From: Morganella psychrotolerans
GTDB taxonomy: Bacteria > Pseudomonadota > Gammaproteobacteria > Enterobacterales > Enterobacteriaceae
Assembly (NCBI RefSeq): GCF_001676055.1
Contig: NZ_LZEX01000013.1
Span: forward strand, 1 to 51,606
Direction: 5' to 3'
DNA: 51,606 bases
The position numbers and the translations under genes are program-made. Below are positions 1 to 9,068 of the stretch, one piece after another; positions within the stretch are counted from its first letter, which is position 1, and each line of letters begins with the position of its first letter. Under the pieces are notes generated by a model, which saw only the letters and a program-made list of their open reading frames with translations, did not search any database and was not told where the DNA came from.

Positions 1-203
1 GCAAGCCCTAAGTGATCGGTAAAACTGAGCGCCGGTAACGGGCTGACAACAGAAACAGATAAGGTAAATAAAGAAGAAAGGGCTTCATTGAGGGTAAATT
101 CGGTGACCTGAAACGTCTCTTCCGGCAAATTATGGACCCGGCAGGTGAAGACCAGCCCGGAGCGCCCCTGTATGCTCTGTAAGAGATCAGAAAAGGAAGG
201 CAT
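1..203 (-). CDS. vgrG: VgrG spike protein, N-terminal part (cut by window edge)
   Basis: VgrG forms the trimeric needle tip on top of the Hcp tube and carries effectors out of the cell. Only the first 67 codons are in the window. They begin MPSFSDLLQSIQGRSGLVFT and continue with 'FTLNEALSSLFTLSVSVVSP', the typical first domain of VgrG (gp27-like beta barrel). The start ATG at 201-203 is preceded by an AGGGA ribosome binding site. It lies 123 bases downstream of hcp on the same strand, so the two are probably cotranscribed. The C-terminal part, which would show any effector extension, lies outside the window. Confidence 0.85.
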   Translation of the reverse strand, partial: MPSFSDLLQSIQGRSGLVFTCRVHNLPEETFQVTEFTLNEALSSLFTLSVSVVSPLPALSFTDHLGL

Positions 204-289
204 AGCAGTTTCCCTTCATATCGGAAAGAGAATTTCGGACAAAGCTACCGCAGGACAACGCTGTCCGAAATTCCCTGAGATAAAGAATC

Positions 290-318
290 AACCCGGTCAG
301 CCTGTTGCAGACCGGGTT
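290..318 (-). terminator. Hairpin between hcp and vgrG (attenuator-like)
   Basis: A perfect 9-bp inverted repeat (AACCCGGTC / GACCGGGTT) with an 11-base loop lies just downstream of hcp and upstream of vgrG. There is no clear run of U after it in the leftward direction. It is therefore better read as an mRNA-stabilising or partial-attenuation hairpin, which would give more Hcp than VgrG, than as a full terminator. The function is inferred. Confidence 0.45.
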
Positions 319-326
319 GTGAGTGT

Positions 327-845
327 TTACGCTTCGACAGGCGCGCGCCAGTCATCTGCACCGGAAGTACCGGCAACGGTATGTTCCCAGTCGATTTTGC
401 GGTAAGAGAGCGACACTTCAATCAGTTGAGTAAAATCAGATTTGGACGGATCCTGACAATGCGGCATTTTGCAGTCGATATTGACGATGGTCGCATCTTC
501 CAGAGAGGTAGTGAAGAAATGCTCCTGCTTGCCTTCAACTGAAGTGCGGTACCATTTCAGCTGCACTTTCGGCAGCATTTCACCGGATGCCAGGGCGTTA
601 TACAGCAGCGGAACCGCTTTGTTCAGTGCAACGGTGAATTTGAACGGGCGGTGCGCACGCTGACCGGATGGCTGACCGGACTGCGGGTCAGTCGGGACAG
701 TCACAACATGGTCAAACTGCTGTACCAGCATTTCGTCTTCATGACCCTGGACATAGATGTTACCGACAGATTCAGCGGTAAACGCACCGGCAGTGATGTT
801 GCCCTGAGTTTTGCCTTCGATGGAGATGTAGCATGGAGTTGGCAT
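327..845 (-). CDS. hcp: Hcp tube protein (T6SS), main copy
   Basis: Hcp forms the stacked hexameric inner tube that is fired through the contractile sheath and chaperones small effectors. The 172-residue protein starts MPTPCYISIEGKTQGNITAG and has the usual Hcp core: 'CYISIEGKTQG', 'VQGHEDEMLVQQFDH', 'HRPFKFT', 'LKWYRTS' and a C-terminal 'LSYRKIDWEH'. The length is normal for Hcp1. An AAGGA ribosome binding site precedes the ATG. It is transcribed leftward with vgrG and divergently from the structural operon that begins at 2034, the usual split of tube/spike genes from the sheath/baseplate genes. Confidence 0.95.
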   Translation of the reverse strand: MPTPCYISIEGKTQGNITAGAFTAESVGNIYVQGHEDEMLVQQFDHVVTVPTDPQSGQPSGQRAHRPFKFTVALNKAVPLLYNALASGEMLPKVQLKWYRTSVEGKQEHFFTTSLEDATIVNIDCKMPHCQDPSKSDFTQLIEVSLSYRKIDWEHTVAGTSGADDWRAPVEA

Positions 846-2033
846 AGTAAATCCTTATAAAATAAAATGATAACAATACGTTACCTGACGTTTCATCGTC
901 ATCAGCCAATGCGCATGGTGATAAGTAATAGCGCAGGAATCATAAGTTTCACTTAACCATATGTAAAGTATTTATCATGATGAAAAAAGGATGTCTCTCC
1001 CCGGAATAAATGACTTATCTTATAATCGCTACACAAACAGAATATTTATCCGAATACCATGGATTTACATGTATAAATTGAAATTTATCACTAGTATGGT
1101 TATTTAAAATTTATTTTTTTATTTAAAAGAACATAAATAATTGATTATAAATCATGGTGTTACACATTCTATTTTTCATGACCATGAAAATAAATAATGT
1201 AACAGTCTGTGTTATTAATTAATTCATTGTATTTTAACAAAAAAACATGAATTATAAGATGCAGTGATATTTACGCTCATTTATATTAACTAAAAATACA
1301 TCATAAAAGTTTATTTTTGAAATATCTCACTGCAAGTATTCGTATTACATATAAATCAGTGTTTTCAACCGTACTATTTCCGGTTAAATGCAACAAAATA
1401 TTACAATGAAATAAATAACTATAGTTATTATGTTAGCACAGAAAGGTCATTCCACATTCTTAGTTAAATATACGTATTTAACTCATCCGCATGACTGATA
1501 TCTCTTTTCATAACATATAAAATTCTCAATAAAATATTTTTTATTTTTCTGCCTCAGATCCCAAATATAAATTTAATTTATTACGTTTTAATCCTGAATA
1601 TCGCCACCCTGAGTGATTTTTATACACATGATTGTGTGTAATTATTAATCATAATATGTTCATGTGAACTTAAGGTAAATTTTCATTTTTTCTTTTGATT
1701 CAGCCTGTCACGGGGAATTCATCTTTTTCATATAAAGATGAAAAATAAATTAATTAACAGATTAATCGCATTACAAACAACAAAAGAGCACGTATCAGCG
1801 TCGTACTCATTACAAGTGTTAGTAAAATTTATGAATTGACATGATAATAAAAAAAAAAGATACTTTAAACGTTAATGTTTATTTGGATTGTAATATTTCA
1901 CCAGTAAGAAAACCGGGTAAATGCACGGGGTTTAACTAATGGCATCTATCCACCGGGAAACAAATGATCACATTGCCTTATGTATGTATACGTGTGGCTG
2001 TTTTTTGTTAAAGTGTAACCTTAAGGATATCCA
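846..2033. promoter_or_regulatory. 1.2-kb AT-rich divergent regulatory region
   Basis: No convincing gene is visible here. The stretch is far richer in A and T than the flanking genes and must contain the promoters for leftward hcp-vgrG and rightward tssB onward. Two inverted repeats stand out. One is TTTTCATG-AC-CATGAAAA at 1173-1190. The other is CATCTTT...AAAGATG at 1720-1740. I found no good sigma-54 site (TGGCAC-N5-TTGC) near either operon. The AT-rich character suggests silencing by H-NS, which is inference. Confidence 0.6.
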
Positions 2034-2531
2034 ATGAGTAAGAACGGGCTTGGCAGCGTTGCACCGAAAGAAAGAATTAATATCAAATACACCCCTCATG
2101 ACGGAGGAAGTCAGGCTGAAATTGAACTCCCTCATAATCTTCTGGTTATTGGTGACTTTAAGAACAAAGAAGAAGATACACCAATTGAAGAACGTAAAAC
2201 GGTTTCCATTGATCAGAATAATTTTAATTCAGTTATGGAAAATGCCGGTATCAATCTGACATTTGCCGTCAAAAATCATCTCGAAGAAGAAAGTGATTCA
2301 GAAATCCCGGTTAATCTGGATATTAAATCTCTTCGCGATTTCTCACCTGATAATATTGCCAAGAAGATCCCTGAATTAAATAAACTGCTTGAGTTGCGGG
2401 AAGCGCTGGTCGCTTTAAAAGGTCCGCTCGGCAATATTCCTGCTTTCCGGAAACAACTCCAGGCTCTGCTGGATAATGAAGTGACCCGTGAGCAACTGTT
2501 AAAAGAACTGGATATCGTCAGTAATAAATAA
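2034..2531 (+). CDS. tssB: TssB, small contractile sheath subunit
   Basis: TssB (VipA) pairs with TssC to build the cytoplasmic contractile sheath around the Hcp tube. The 165-residue protein has the family layout: 'KNGLGSVAPKERINIKYTP' at the N-terminus, 'ELPHNLLVIGDF' near residue 40, the 'VNLDIKSLRDFSPDNIA' motif near residue 95, and a helical C-terminus used in the ClpV-disassembly interface. An AAGGA site lies upstream of the ATG. It is the first gene of the operon and is followed 17 bases later by tssC. Confidence 0.95.
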   Translation: MSKNGLGSVAPKERINIKYTPHDGGSQAEIELPHNLLVIGDFKNKEEDTPIEERKTVSIDQNNFNSVMENAGINLTFAVKNHLEEESDSEIPVNLDIKSLRDFSPDNIAKKIPELNKLLELREALVALKGPLGNIPAFRKQLQALLDNEVTREQLLKELDIVSNK

Positions 2532-2548
2532 TTGGTGGGAATAGTGTT

Positions 2549-4033
2549 ATGTCTACAGCAACAGTAAATGCAAAACAGGAAGCCGGTCTGGTTAATACCG
2601 GAACATCACTGCTCGATGAAATTATGTCTCAATCCCGGATGACACCGGAAACAGAAGCTTATGATATTGCAAAGCAAGGGGTTGCTGCATTTATCAGTAA
2701 TATTCTTGCCGGGGATTCAAAAGAAGAACCGGTTAATAAGCTGCTGATTGATAAAATGCTCGTTGAACTGGATAAGAAACTCAGCGTGCAGATGGATGAA
2801 ATCCTGCACAACAACCAGCTTCAGGAGATTGAGTCCTCATGGCGCTCACTGAAGTTGCTGGTAGACCGCACTGATTTTCGTGAAAATATCAAAATTAATA
2901 TCATTCACGCAACAAAATCAGAATTACTGGAAGATTTTGAGTTTTCCCCTGAGATTGTACAGTCCGGATTTTATAAACACGTGTATTCAGCAGGTTATGG
3001 CCAGTTTGGTGGTGAACCGGTTGCCGGTGTTGTCGGTAACTATGCGTTCAGCAATACCACACCGGATATGAAGTTGCTGCAGTATGTCAGTACTGTCGGT
3101 GCCATGGCTCACGCACCGTTTATTTCTTCTGTTGCACCTGATTTCTTTGGGGTGAGCAGCTATACCGAATTACCGGCAATTAAAGATCTGAAATCGGTCT
3201 TTGAAGGCCCTGCTCATACTAAGTGGCGCTCTCTGCGCGAGTCAGAGGACTCCCGTTATCTGGGGCTGACCGCGCCACGTTTTTTACTGCGTCTCCCTTA
3301 CGATATGATTGAAAATCCGATTAAAAACTTCAATTACCGGGAAAGCGTTAAGCAAAACCACAATCACTATCTGTGGGGCAATACTGCATTTTTGTTAGCC
3401 GCCGGTATTAATAATAGTTTTGCACAGTATCGCTGGTGCCCGAATATCATCGGCCCGCAGAGTGGCGGTGCAGTCAGTGATTTACCGGTTCACTGTTTTG
3501 AAGCCATGGGTGAACTGCAGACAAAAATCCCGACAGAAATTTTGATTACCGACCGCCGTGAATTTGAATTAGCTGAAGAGGGTTTTATTACTCTGACTAT
3601 GCGCAAAGGCAGTGATAATGCCGCATTTTTCTCAGCAAACTCGGTGCAGAAACCAAAGCATTATCCGAACACCCGTGAAGGGAAAATGGCAGAAACCAAC
3701 TATAAGCTGGGAACTCAACTGCCTTATATGTTCATCATTAACCGCCTCGCTCACTACATCAAAGTATTACAACGTGAGCAAATCGGTGCCTGGAAAGAGC
3801 GTCAGGATCTCGAACGGGAACTAAATATCTGGCTGAAACAGTATATTGCCGATCAGGAAAATCCGCCGTCTGATGTCCGCAGTAAACGCCCGCTTCGTTC
3901 CGCACAAATTCAGGTGCTGGATGTGGAAGGTGATCCGGGCTGGTATCAGGTCGCCATTCAGGTTCGTCCTCATTTTAAATATATGGGTGCGAGTTTCGAA
4001 TTGTCACTGGTTGGTCGCCTCGATAAGGAATAA
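2549..4033 (+). CDS. tssC: TssC, large contractile sheath subunit
   Basis: TssC (VipB) is the large sheath subunit and forms heterodimers with TssB. The protein is 494 residues, the usual length. Conserved segments are visible: 'IESSWRSLKLLVDRTDF' near residue 95, 'GQFGGEPVAGVVGNYAFSN', 'FISSVAPDFFGV', 'APRFLLRLPY', 'YLWGNTAFLLA' and a C-terminal 'YQVAIQVRPHFKYMGASFELSLVGRLDKE'. No frameshift or truncation is seen. It lies 17 bases after tssB and 5 bases before tssE. Confidence 0.96.
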   Translation: MSTATVNAKQEAGLVNTGTSLLDEIMSQSRMTPETEAYDIAKQGVAAFISNILAGDSKEEPVNKLLIDKMLVELDKKLSVQMDEILHNNQLQEIESSWRSLKLLVDRTDFRENIKINIIHATKSELLEDFEFSPEIVQSGFYKHVYSAGYGQFGGEPVAGVVGNYAFSNTTPDMKLLQYVSTVGAMAHAPFISSVAPDFFGVSSYTELPAIKDLKSVFEGPAHTKWRSLRESEDSRYLGLTAPRFLLRLPYDMIENPIKNFNYRESVKQNHNHYLWGNTAFLLAAGINNSFAQYRWCPNIIGPQSGGAVSDLPVHCFEAMGELQTKIPTEILITDRREFELAEEGFITLTMRKGSDNAAFFSANSVQKPKHYPNTREGKMAETNYKLGTQLPYMFIINRLAHYIKVLQREQIGAWKERQDLERELNIWLKQYIADQENPPSDVRSKRPLRSAQIQVLDVEGDPGWYQVAIQVRPHFKYMGASFELSLVGRLDKE

Positions 4034-4038
4034 CAGGA

Positions 4039-4476
4039 ATGGGGGCGCTTTATCGTCGTCAGACCGCGCAACCGGTCCGTCTTTTCGAACGGATAAGGGG
4101 GGAGTACTCCGGTACTTCCCGCCAGTCGCGTATCACAGCACTGACCGCATCAGTAAAAAAACATCTGACTCTGGTGCTCAATACTCATCCTGAAACCTGC
4201 CAGAGCAGCCGTGAACTGGGCATTATTGACCTGAATGATGCCACCGCAACTGCGGTGGATTTCAGAGCCAGCCTGGAAACTGCTATCAGGGACTGTATTT
4301 TGCACTATGAGCCACGGATAAGCGACGTCGCTGTGGAAGGGCTTATTGATGAAAGCAATCCCCTGCTCCTGGAATTTCGGATTACAGCTTTGCTTCTGCT
4401 GGAAAGTCAGTCACAGGTAATTGAATTTAATATGCAGATGGACAGTCACCGGCACTACAGACTGAAACAGGCCTGA
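4039..4476 (+). CDS. tssE: TssE, gp25-like baseplate protein
   Basis: TssE is the wedge component that links the baseplate to the sheath, related to phage T4 gp25. The 145-residue protein has the gp25-like core: 'SVKKHLTLVLNTH', 'SRELGIIDLND', 'ETAIRDCILHYEPRISDVAV' and 'LEFRITALLLLESQSQVIEFNMQMD'. The ATG at 4039 has 'aacagga' just upstream. It sits between tssC and tssF in the standard order. Confidence 0.92.
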   Translation: MGALYRRQTAQPVRLFERIRGEYSGTSRQSRITALTASVKKHLTLVLNTHPETCQSSRELGIIDLNDATATAVDFRASLETAIRDCILHYEPRISDVAVEGLIDESNPLLLEFRITALLLLESQSQVIEFNMQMDSHRHYRLKQA

Positions 4477-4480
4477 ATGT

Positions 4481-6262
4481 ATGCCCCGTAACCCCTATTT
4501 TTCTGATGAACTGGAATATCTGCAATTACTGGAAAGTACGGTTGCGCGGTATAAACCTCACCTGGTCAATTTTCTGGCAGAAAAAAGTACCGATCCTGAT
4601 GTACTGCGCCTGCTGGAAGGTTTTGCTTATTTATCAGCGTCATTGCGGGGACAGATTGAGCGTCAGTTTCCTGAACTGACCAACAGCCTTGTTACGATGC
4701 TCTGGCCCGGCTATCCGCGGCCATTCCCGTCGATGACTATTATGCAGTTAACACCGGATGCCCGGGTCAATCAGCCTTGTCTGATCCCTGCCGGTACTCT
4801 TTTTGAAAGTCGTGAAATCACGTTTGCCGGAAGTGATTCAGAAGATGATAAAATTTATCATCCTGTATGTCATTTCACACAGTGCCGTGATGCCCGGGTG
4901 GTGCCATTTACAGTATCAGGAACGGACAGTGATACTCAGTCAATAACGCTGCATTTTACATTCACCGGAACGGTTAAATTATCTGAGGCGGGGCTGAACC
5001 GCCTGCGGATTTATCTGGATGGTGATGATTATTCCGCCCGCGAACTCTATTACCGGCTGAACAATGCAATAACCGGTGCCACACTGGCAACGGAAAAACA
5101 CACATTTACGCCGGAAAAACTGTCAGTTTCACCGGTCGGATTCCGCCGGGAAGATGCCCTGCTGCCTTACCCTAAAAACAGCTATGAGGGACATCGGCTG
5201 CTACAGGAGTATTTTAGTTTTCCGCAGGCTTTTTTATTCCTGGATATTGAAGGGCTGGATGATATTCCGCCGGTTATGACCGGTAATCAGTGTTCTCTGA
5301 CTATCCGTTTTTCCCGCCCGCTGCCACCGTCGATTGCTATCACCCCGGAAACAATCCGGATCAACTGTGTACCCGCAGCTAATCTGTTTGTGATGGACAG
5401 TGAAGCCATCGAGCTTAACGGAAAACAAAGTGAATATCCTCTGAGTCCGTGCTTTGCCCATGCGCAATGCTACGATATTTTTTCAGTCCGTCGTGTCGAC
5501 GGGTTGCGTCGCTGTGGTCATCTTCCGGCGCAACGCACGCACTACACTCAGTTCGAAAGTTTTCATCATCAAAATCAGATAAATACCGGTAATGAAGACC
5601 TGTACTACCGGTTGCGGATCCTGCCGACAACCGATAATGAAGGTTTCCGTCACCGGATATCATTTGTCCGGAGCAATGAACACGAGCTGACCGGATGTGA
5701 CGAAATTATTTCAGTTTCCCTTAATTGCACAAACCGGGATATCGCAGGTTGTTTGTCAACAGGAATGATTAACCGCTGTATTACACCACTGGCTGATCTC
5801 GCTGGTGTCACCAATATTATCAAACCGACAAAAACACTTCTGCCACTGCTGGATCATTCTCTGCACTGGTCAATGCTGACAAACCTTTCACTGAATTATC
5901 AGTCACTACTGAACCTGGATTCACTCAGGGAACTGTTACAACTTTATGATCTGACGTCCGTATTTCATCAACAGACTGCCCGTCAGACACAAAAATGTCT
6001 CGATGCACTGGTCAGCATGGAAACTAAACCGGTTGAATATTTGTACCGGGGATTACCGGTTCGCGGCCTGAAATCAACACTGTCGGTTTATCAGAATGCA
6101 TTTTCATCAGAAGGTGATTTGTATCTGTTCTGCTCTGTCATTGCACACTTTTTTGAACTTTATACCAGCGTAAATACCTTCCATGAACTGGAAGTTATCA
6201 ACATGGACAACCGGGAAACGTATTTATGGCCGGCGAATATCAATCAGTCAACACTGATATAA
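4481..6262 (+). CDS. tssF: TssF baseplate wedge subunit, main copy
   Basis: TssF forms the (TssF)2-TssG wedge of the T6SS baseplate. The 593-residue protein starts with the family signature 'YFSDELEYLQLLESTVARYKP' and 'LLEGFAYLSASLRGQIER', followed by 'LTNSLVTMLWPGYPRPFPSM' and a C-terminal 'FFELYTSVNTFHELEV'. The length is normal. It overlaps the start of tssG by 37 bases. A second, divergent tssF lies near 21.8 kb. Confidence 0.94.
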   Translation: MPRNPYFSDELEYLQLLESTVARYKPHLVNFLAEKSTDPDVLRLLEGFAYLSASLRGQIERQFPELTNSLVTMLWPGYPRPFPSMTIMQLTPDARVNQPCLIPAGTLFESREITFAGSDSEDDKIYHPVCHFTQCRDARVVPFTVSGTDSDTQSITLHFTFTGTVKLSEAGLNRLRIYLDGDDYSARELYYRLNNAITGATLATEKHTFTPEKLSVSPVGFRREDALLPYPKNSYEGHRLLQEYFSFPQAFLFLDIEGLDDIPPVMTGNQCSLTIRFSRPLPPSIAITPETIRINCVPAANLFVMDSEAIELNGKQSEYPLSPCFAHAQCYDIFSVRRVDGLRRCGHLPAQRTHYTQFESFHHQNQINTGNEDLYYRLRILPTTDNEGFRHRISFVRSNEHELTGCDEIISVSLNCTNRDIAGCLSTGMINRCITPLADLAGVTNIIKPTKTLLPLLDHSLHWSMLTNLSLNYQSLLNLDSLRELLQLYDLTSVFHQQTARQTQKCLDALVSMETKPVEYLYRGLPVRGLKSTLSVYQNAFSSEGDLYLFCSVIAHFFELYTSVNTFHELEVINMDNRETYLWPANINQSTLI

Positions 6263-7251
6263 GCACCGATGCCACTGACAGTACAGCCGGCATGACGGAG
6301 TATGACTTCTATCAACTGGCTGAATTACTCAGAAAGTCAGTGATTGCTGCGGGGCAATCCGGGGAAAGTGCAATCCGTTTTACGTCAGATGCCGGTATTG
6401 CTTTTCCTGCGCGGGATGTCACCGATGTCACCCGCCGGGCTGACGGCAGCTACGACGTCAAAGTCGCCTTTTTAGGGCTGCACGGCAGTCAGTCGCCGCT
6501 GCCCGGATATTATCTCGATAATCTGGCATGGGAAGACGCGCAACAGACTGAAAGTGTAACGGACTTTCTTAATCTGTTTAATCACCGCTTCGTTTCATTG
6601 TTGCACCGGATTTGGCGTAAATACCGGTACTACATCTCTTTTGAGCCTGACGGACGTGATGCCTTTTCCCGCTATATGTTTGCGTTACTCGGGTTGGGCA
6701 GTGAGAACATCCGCAACCGGATCCCCATAAACCATAACAAAATGCTGGCATATGCCGGATTACTGGCAAGCCCGGGGCGATCGGCTGATGTGATATGCAG
6801 TTTGATTTCGCACTGTTTTGACCTTGACGAAGTAAACCTGATCGGCTGGGAAACCCGGCGGGTCAGTATTCCGGATGATCAGCAGAACCGGCTGGGGACT
6901 ATTTTATACAGTACCGGACAGACGGCACAACCACGCTCTCTGTTGGGTGAAAACTTCAGTCTGGGCGCGGGAATAGAAGATTGTAACGGGAAATGCACAA
7001 TTGAAATCAGTGAATTACCTCTTTCCCGTTATATGCGGTTTCTGCCGAACGGACCGGATTTTTTACCGCTTGTTACTTTTGTTTCTTACATCATGCATGA
7101 GCAACTTGCCTGGGATCTGCGGCTGTGTATGGCAGAGAAACAGGTTGGCGGAATGGTGCTCGGCGAAAAGGATAACAACCAACTGGGCTGGCGGAGTTTT
7201 CTGGGTAAACCCGAACTGAAGCCTTTCGTGACGATTTCTGTATTGGAATAA
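6226..7251 (+). CDS. tssG: TssG baseplate wedge subunit
   Basis: TssG joins two TssF copies in the baseplate wedge. Segments typical of the family include 'IRFTSDAGIAFPARDVTDV', 'GLHGSQSPLPGYYLDN', 'FLNLFNHRFVSLLHRIW' and 'GRSADVICSLISHCFD'. The ATG at 6226 gives 341 residues and overlaps tssF. An internal ATG at 6292 (residue 23) would leave no deep overlap, and neither start has a strong ribosome binding site, so the N-terminus is uncertain. Translational coupling to tssF is likely. Confidence 0.92.
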   Translation: MAGEYQSVNTDISTDATDSTAGMTEYDFYQLAELLRKSVIAAGQSGESAIRFTSDAGIAFPARDVTDVTRRADGSYDVKVAFLGLHGSQSPLPGYYLDNLAWEDAQQTESVTDFLNLFNHRFVSLLHRIWRKYRYYISFEPDGRDAFSRYMFALLGLGSENIRNRIPINHNKMLAYAGLLASPGRSADVICSLISHCFDLDEVNLIGWETRRVSIPDDQQNRLGTILYSTGQTAQPRSLLGENFSLGAGIEDCNGKCTIEISELPLSRYMRFLPNGPDFLPLVTFVSYIMHEQLAWDLRLCMAEKQVGGMVLGEKDNNQLGWRSFLGKPELKPFVTISVLE

Positions 7252-7252
7252 C

Positions 7253-8515
7253 ATGATGGATAAACCACAACTTAATTTTCATTTAGTAAACAGTAACCGG
7301 CTGGAGAGTGGCCGGGCTGCGGCGGCTCAATTTTCAGTTCAGGGCGGTACTATCGGCAGCAATACCGACTGCACCTGGTCACTCCAGGACAGTCTCGGAA
7401 AAGTATCCGGAATTCAGTGCCGTATTATCTGGCAGGATCAGGCTTTTTGCCTGAAAACACTGACAGAGCCTGTCCGTGTTAATCAGACGGCTATTCCGCG
7501 TCATGCAGGTGCGGTACGTTTGTCCGGGGGCGATATCATTGATATTGGTGAGCTCCGGTTTAAAGCGCACATCACGATGGCAGGGGAGATCTATCATGAC
7601 CCTATGTCTGTTGCCCCGCAGGATATTATTTCAGCAGACAGTAACCCGCTGGACAGCCTGATGGACAGCCGGGCAATACCACCGGCAGATGCACAACTGA
7701 CAGATATTCAGGCCGCAACAGTTCGCAGCGGTTATACCAACGATCCGCTGAAAGCGCTGGATAATGAGAGCCTTACCACAGGTACAGGCTCTCAGGGAAA
7801 TGATACCGACGGCTTGCTGGCTGATAACCTCCATGCAGCCACCCGCTACGCATCACCACTGTCTGATAACCACGGAAACACCATTGTGCAGGAATATATG
7901 GATCTCCCTAAACTCTCCGCCACGGATGATATCCCGGCGTCTGACTCAGAACATATTGCCGTTAATCCACTGATGCACGGATTGGAAGCGCATCTTCCGC
8001 TGCGAAACTCACGTCAGGCAAATGATTTTCTGACCGAAGTCGGCAGGACATTGAAAGCGGCAATTGAAGGGTTGCTTATTCTGCAAAAAAGCCAGGATAA
8101 CCTGAGAGACAAACAGTTACGCCCTATTGAAGATAATCCGTTACGGCTCAATGTGGATTATCAGGAAGCGTTGCGCCTTCTGTTCGGCGAAGAGCGCAGC
8201 CCTGTACACCTTTCTCCGACCGCTGCGGTCAGTGAAAGTCTGAATAATCTTCAGCTTCACAACCAGGCAAACCAGGAAGCTATCTCTGTCGCACTGGACA
8301 CTATGCTGGATGCGTTTTCCCCCGAACGCCTGCTGGCGCGCTTTGCCCAATATCAGCGGGCGGGCGAGCAGCATGAGCCGGATCCTGACTGGGCATGGAA
8401 AATGTATGTCAGTTATTACCGTGAACTTAAATCCGGCCGCCAGCAAGGGTTTGAAAAACTCTTTTATGACGTTTACACCCACGCATACGACCGGGCATTA
8501 CGGAAAAGTATATAA
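7253..8515 (+). CDS. tagH: TagH-like FHA-domain T6SS protein
   Basis: FHA-domain proteins of T6SS loci bind phosphothreonine and can take part in post-translational control of assembly. In the Vibrio-type cluster this gene stands between tssG and tssJ, as here. The 420-residue protein has an N-terminal FHA-like fold over roughly residues 20-100 ('SGIQCRIIWQDQAFCLKTL', 'GAVRLSGGDIIDIGELRFKA'). A low-complexity Asp/Ser-rich linker follows, then a C-terminal helical domain with 'LNVDYQEALRLLFGEERSP' and 'SPERLLARFAQYQRAGEQH'. No kinase or phosphatase partner (PpkA/PppA) is present in the window. Confidence 0.88.
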   Translation: MMDKPQLNFHLVNSNRLESGRAAAAQFSVQGGTIGSNTDCTWSLQDSLGKVSGIQCRIIWQDQAFCLKTLTEPVRVNQTAIPRHAGAVRLSGGDIIDIGELRFKAHITMAGEIYHDPMSVAPQDIISADSNPLDSLMDSRAIPPADAQLTDIQAATVRSGYTNDPLKALDNESLTTGTGSQGNDTDGLLADNLHAATRYASPLSDNHGNTIVQEYMDLPKLSATDDIPASDSEHIAVNPLMHGLEAHLPLRNSRQANDFLTEVGRTLKAAIEGLLILQKSQDNLRDKQLRPIEDNPLRLNVDYQEALRLLFGEERSPVHLSPTAAVSESLNNLQLHNQANQEAISVALDTMLDAFSPERLLARFAQYQRAGEQHEPDPDWAWKMYVSYYRELKSGRQQGFEKLFYDVYTHAYDRALRKSI

Positions 8516-8527
8516 AGGACGCACATC

Positions 8528-9067
8528 ATGAGTGTGAAATTGCGATACGGATTGTTGTTACTGGTACTGGTTTTAACCGGATGCAGTAAGTCCTGGGAAG
8601 CGACAAAAAAAGTGGGAAAAGTGCTGTGGGACCCGGATGTTCCGGTCGGAAAAGCCAGCCAGCGTCCGTCTGAAATCGCCATCACACTCCTTGCTGAACC
8701 GGATATGAATCCGAATCCGGATGGTGAACCGTCACCGGTGGAGATGCAACTGGTGTACCTCAGTGAGGACTCCCGTTTTGAATCAATGGACTTTGATCAA
8801 CTGGATGAAAAGCCTCTGCCCGATATTTTGGGTAAAAACTACATCGACCATCAGGATTATACGTTGACGCCGGATCAGTATAAACCGCTGGCATTACTGA
8901 AGACCGGTGATGAGAACCGTTATCTGGGTGTGATCGTTCACTACTCTGATCCTAACGCCACACAATGGAAGAAAATTATTAAATTAAGCGGGATCGGACG
9001 TCAGTATTACATCCTGGTTCATGTCAGGGCAAATGAAGTGGAACTGCGCAAAGAGGAAGAAGAATAA
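8528..9067 (+). CDS. tssJ: TssJ outer-membrane lipoprotein
   Basis: TssJ (SciN) anchors the TssJLM membrane complex to the outer membrane. The 179-residue protein has a lipoprotein signal: a hydrophobic 'LLLLVLVLTG' followed by Cys at the lipobox (LTGC). The mature part carries the transthyretin-like fold of the family ('ITLLAEPDMNPNPDGEPSP', 'VEMQLVYLSEDSRFESMDF'). A 'aaaggac' site precedes the ATG. The gene is directly followed by tssK. Confidence 0.92.
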   Translation: MSVKLRYGLLLLVLVLTGCSKSWEATKKVGKVLWDPDVPVGKASQRPSEIAITLLAEPDMNPNPDGEPSPVEMQLVYLSEDSRFESMDFDQLDEKPLPDILGKNYIDHQDYTLTPDQYKPLALLKTGDENRYLGVIVHYSDPNATQWKKIIKLSGIGRQYYILVHVRANEVELRKEEEE

Positions 9068-9068
9068 T

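Noticed and set aside
1940-2033. Possible sigma-54 promoter before tssB (tggctgttttttgtta)
   Set aside because: The GG is present but the conserved GC at -12 is missing and the spacing is poor.
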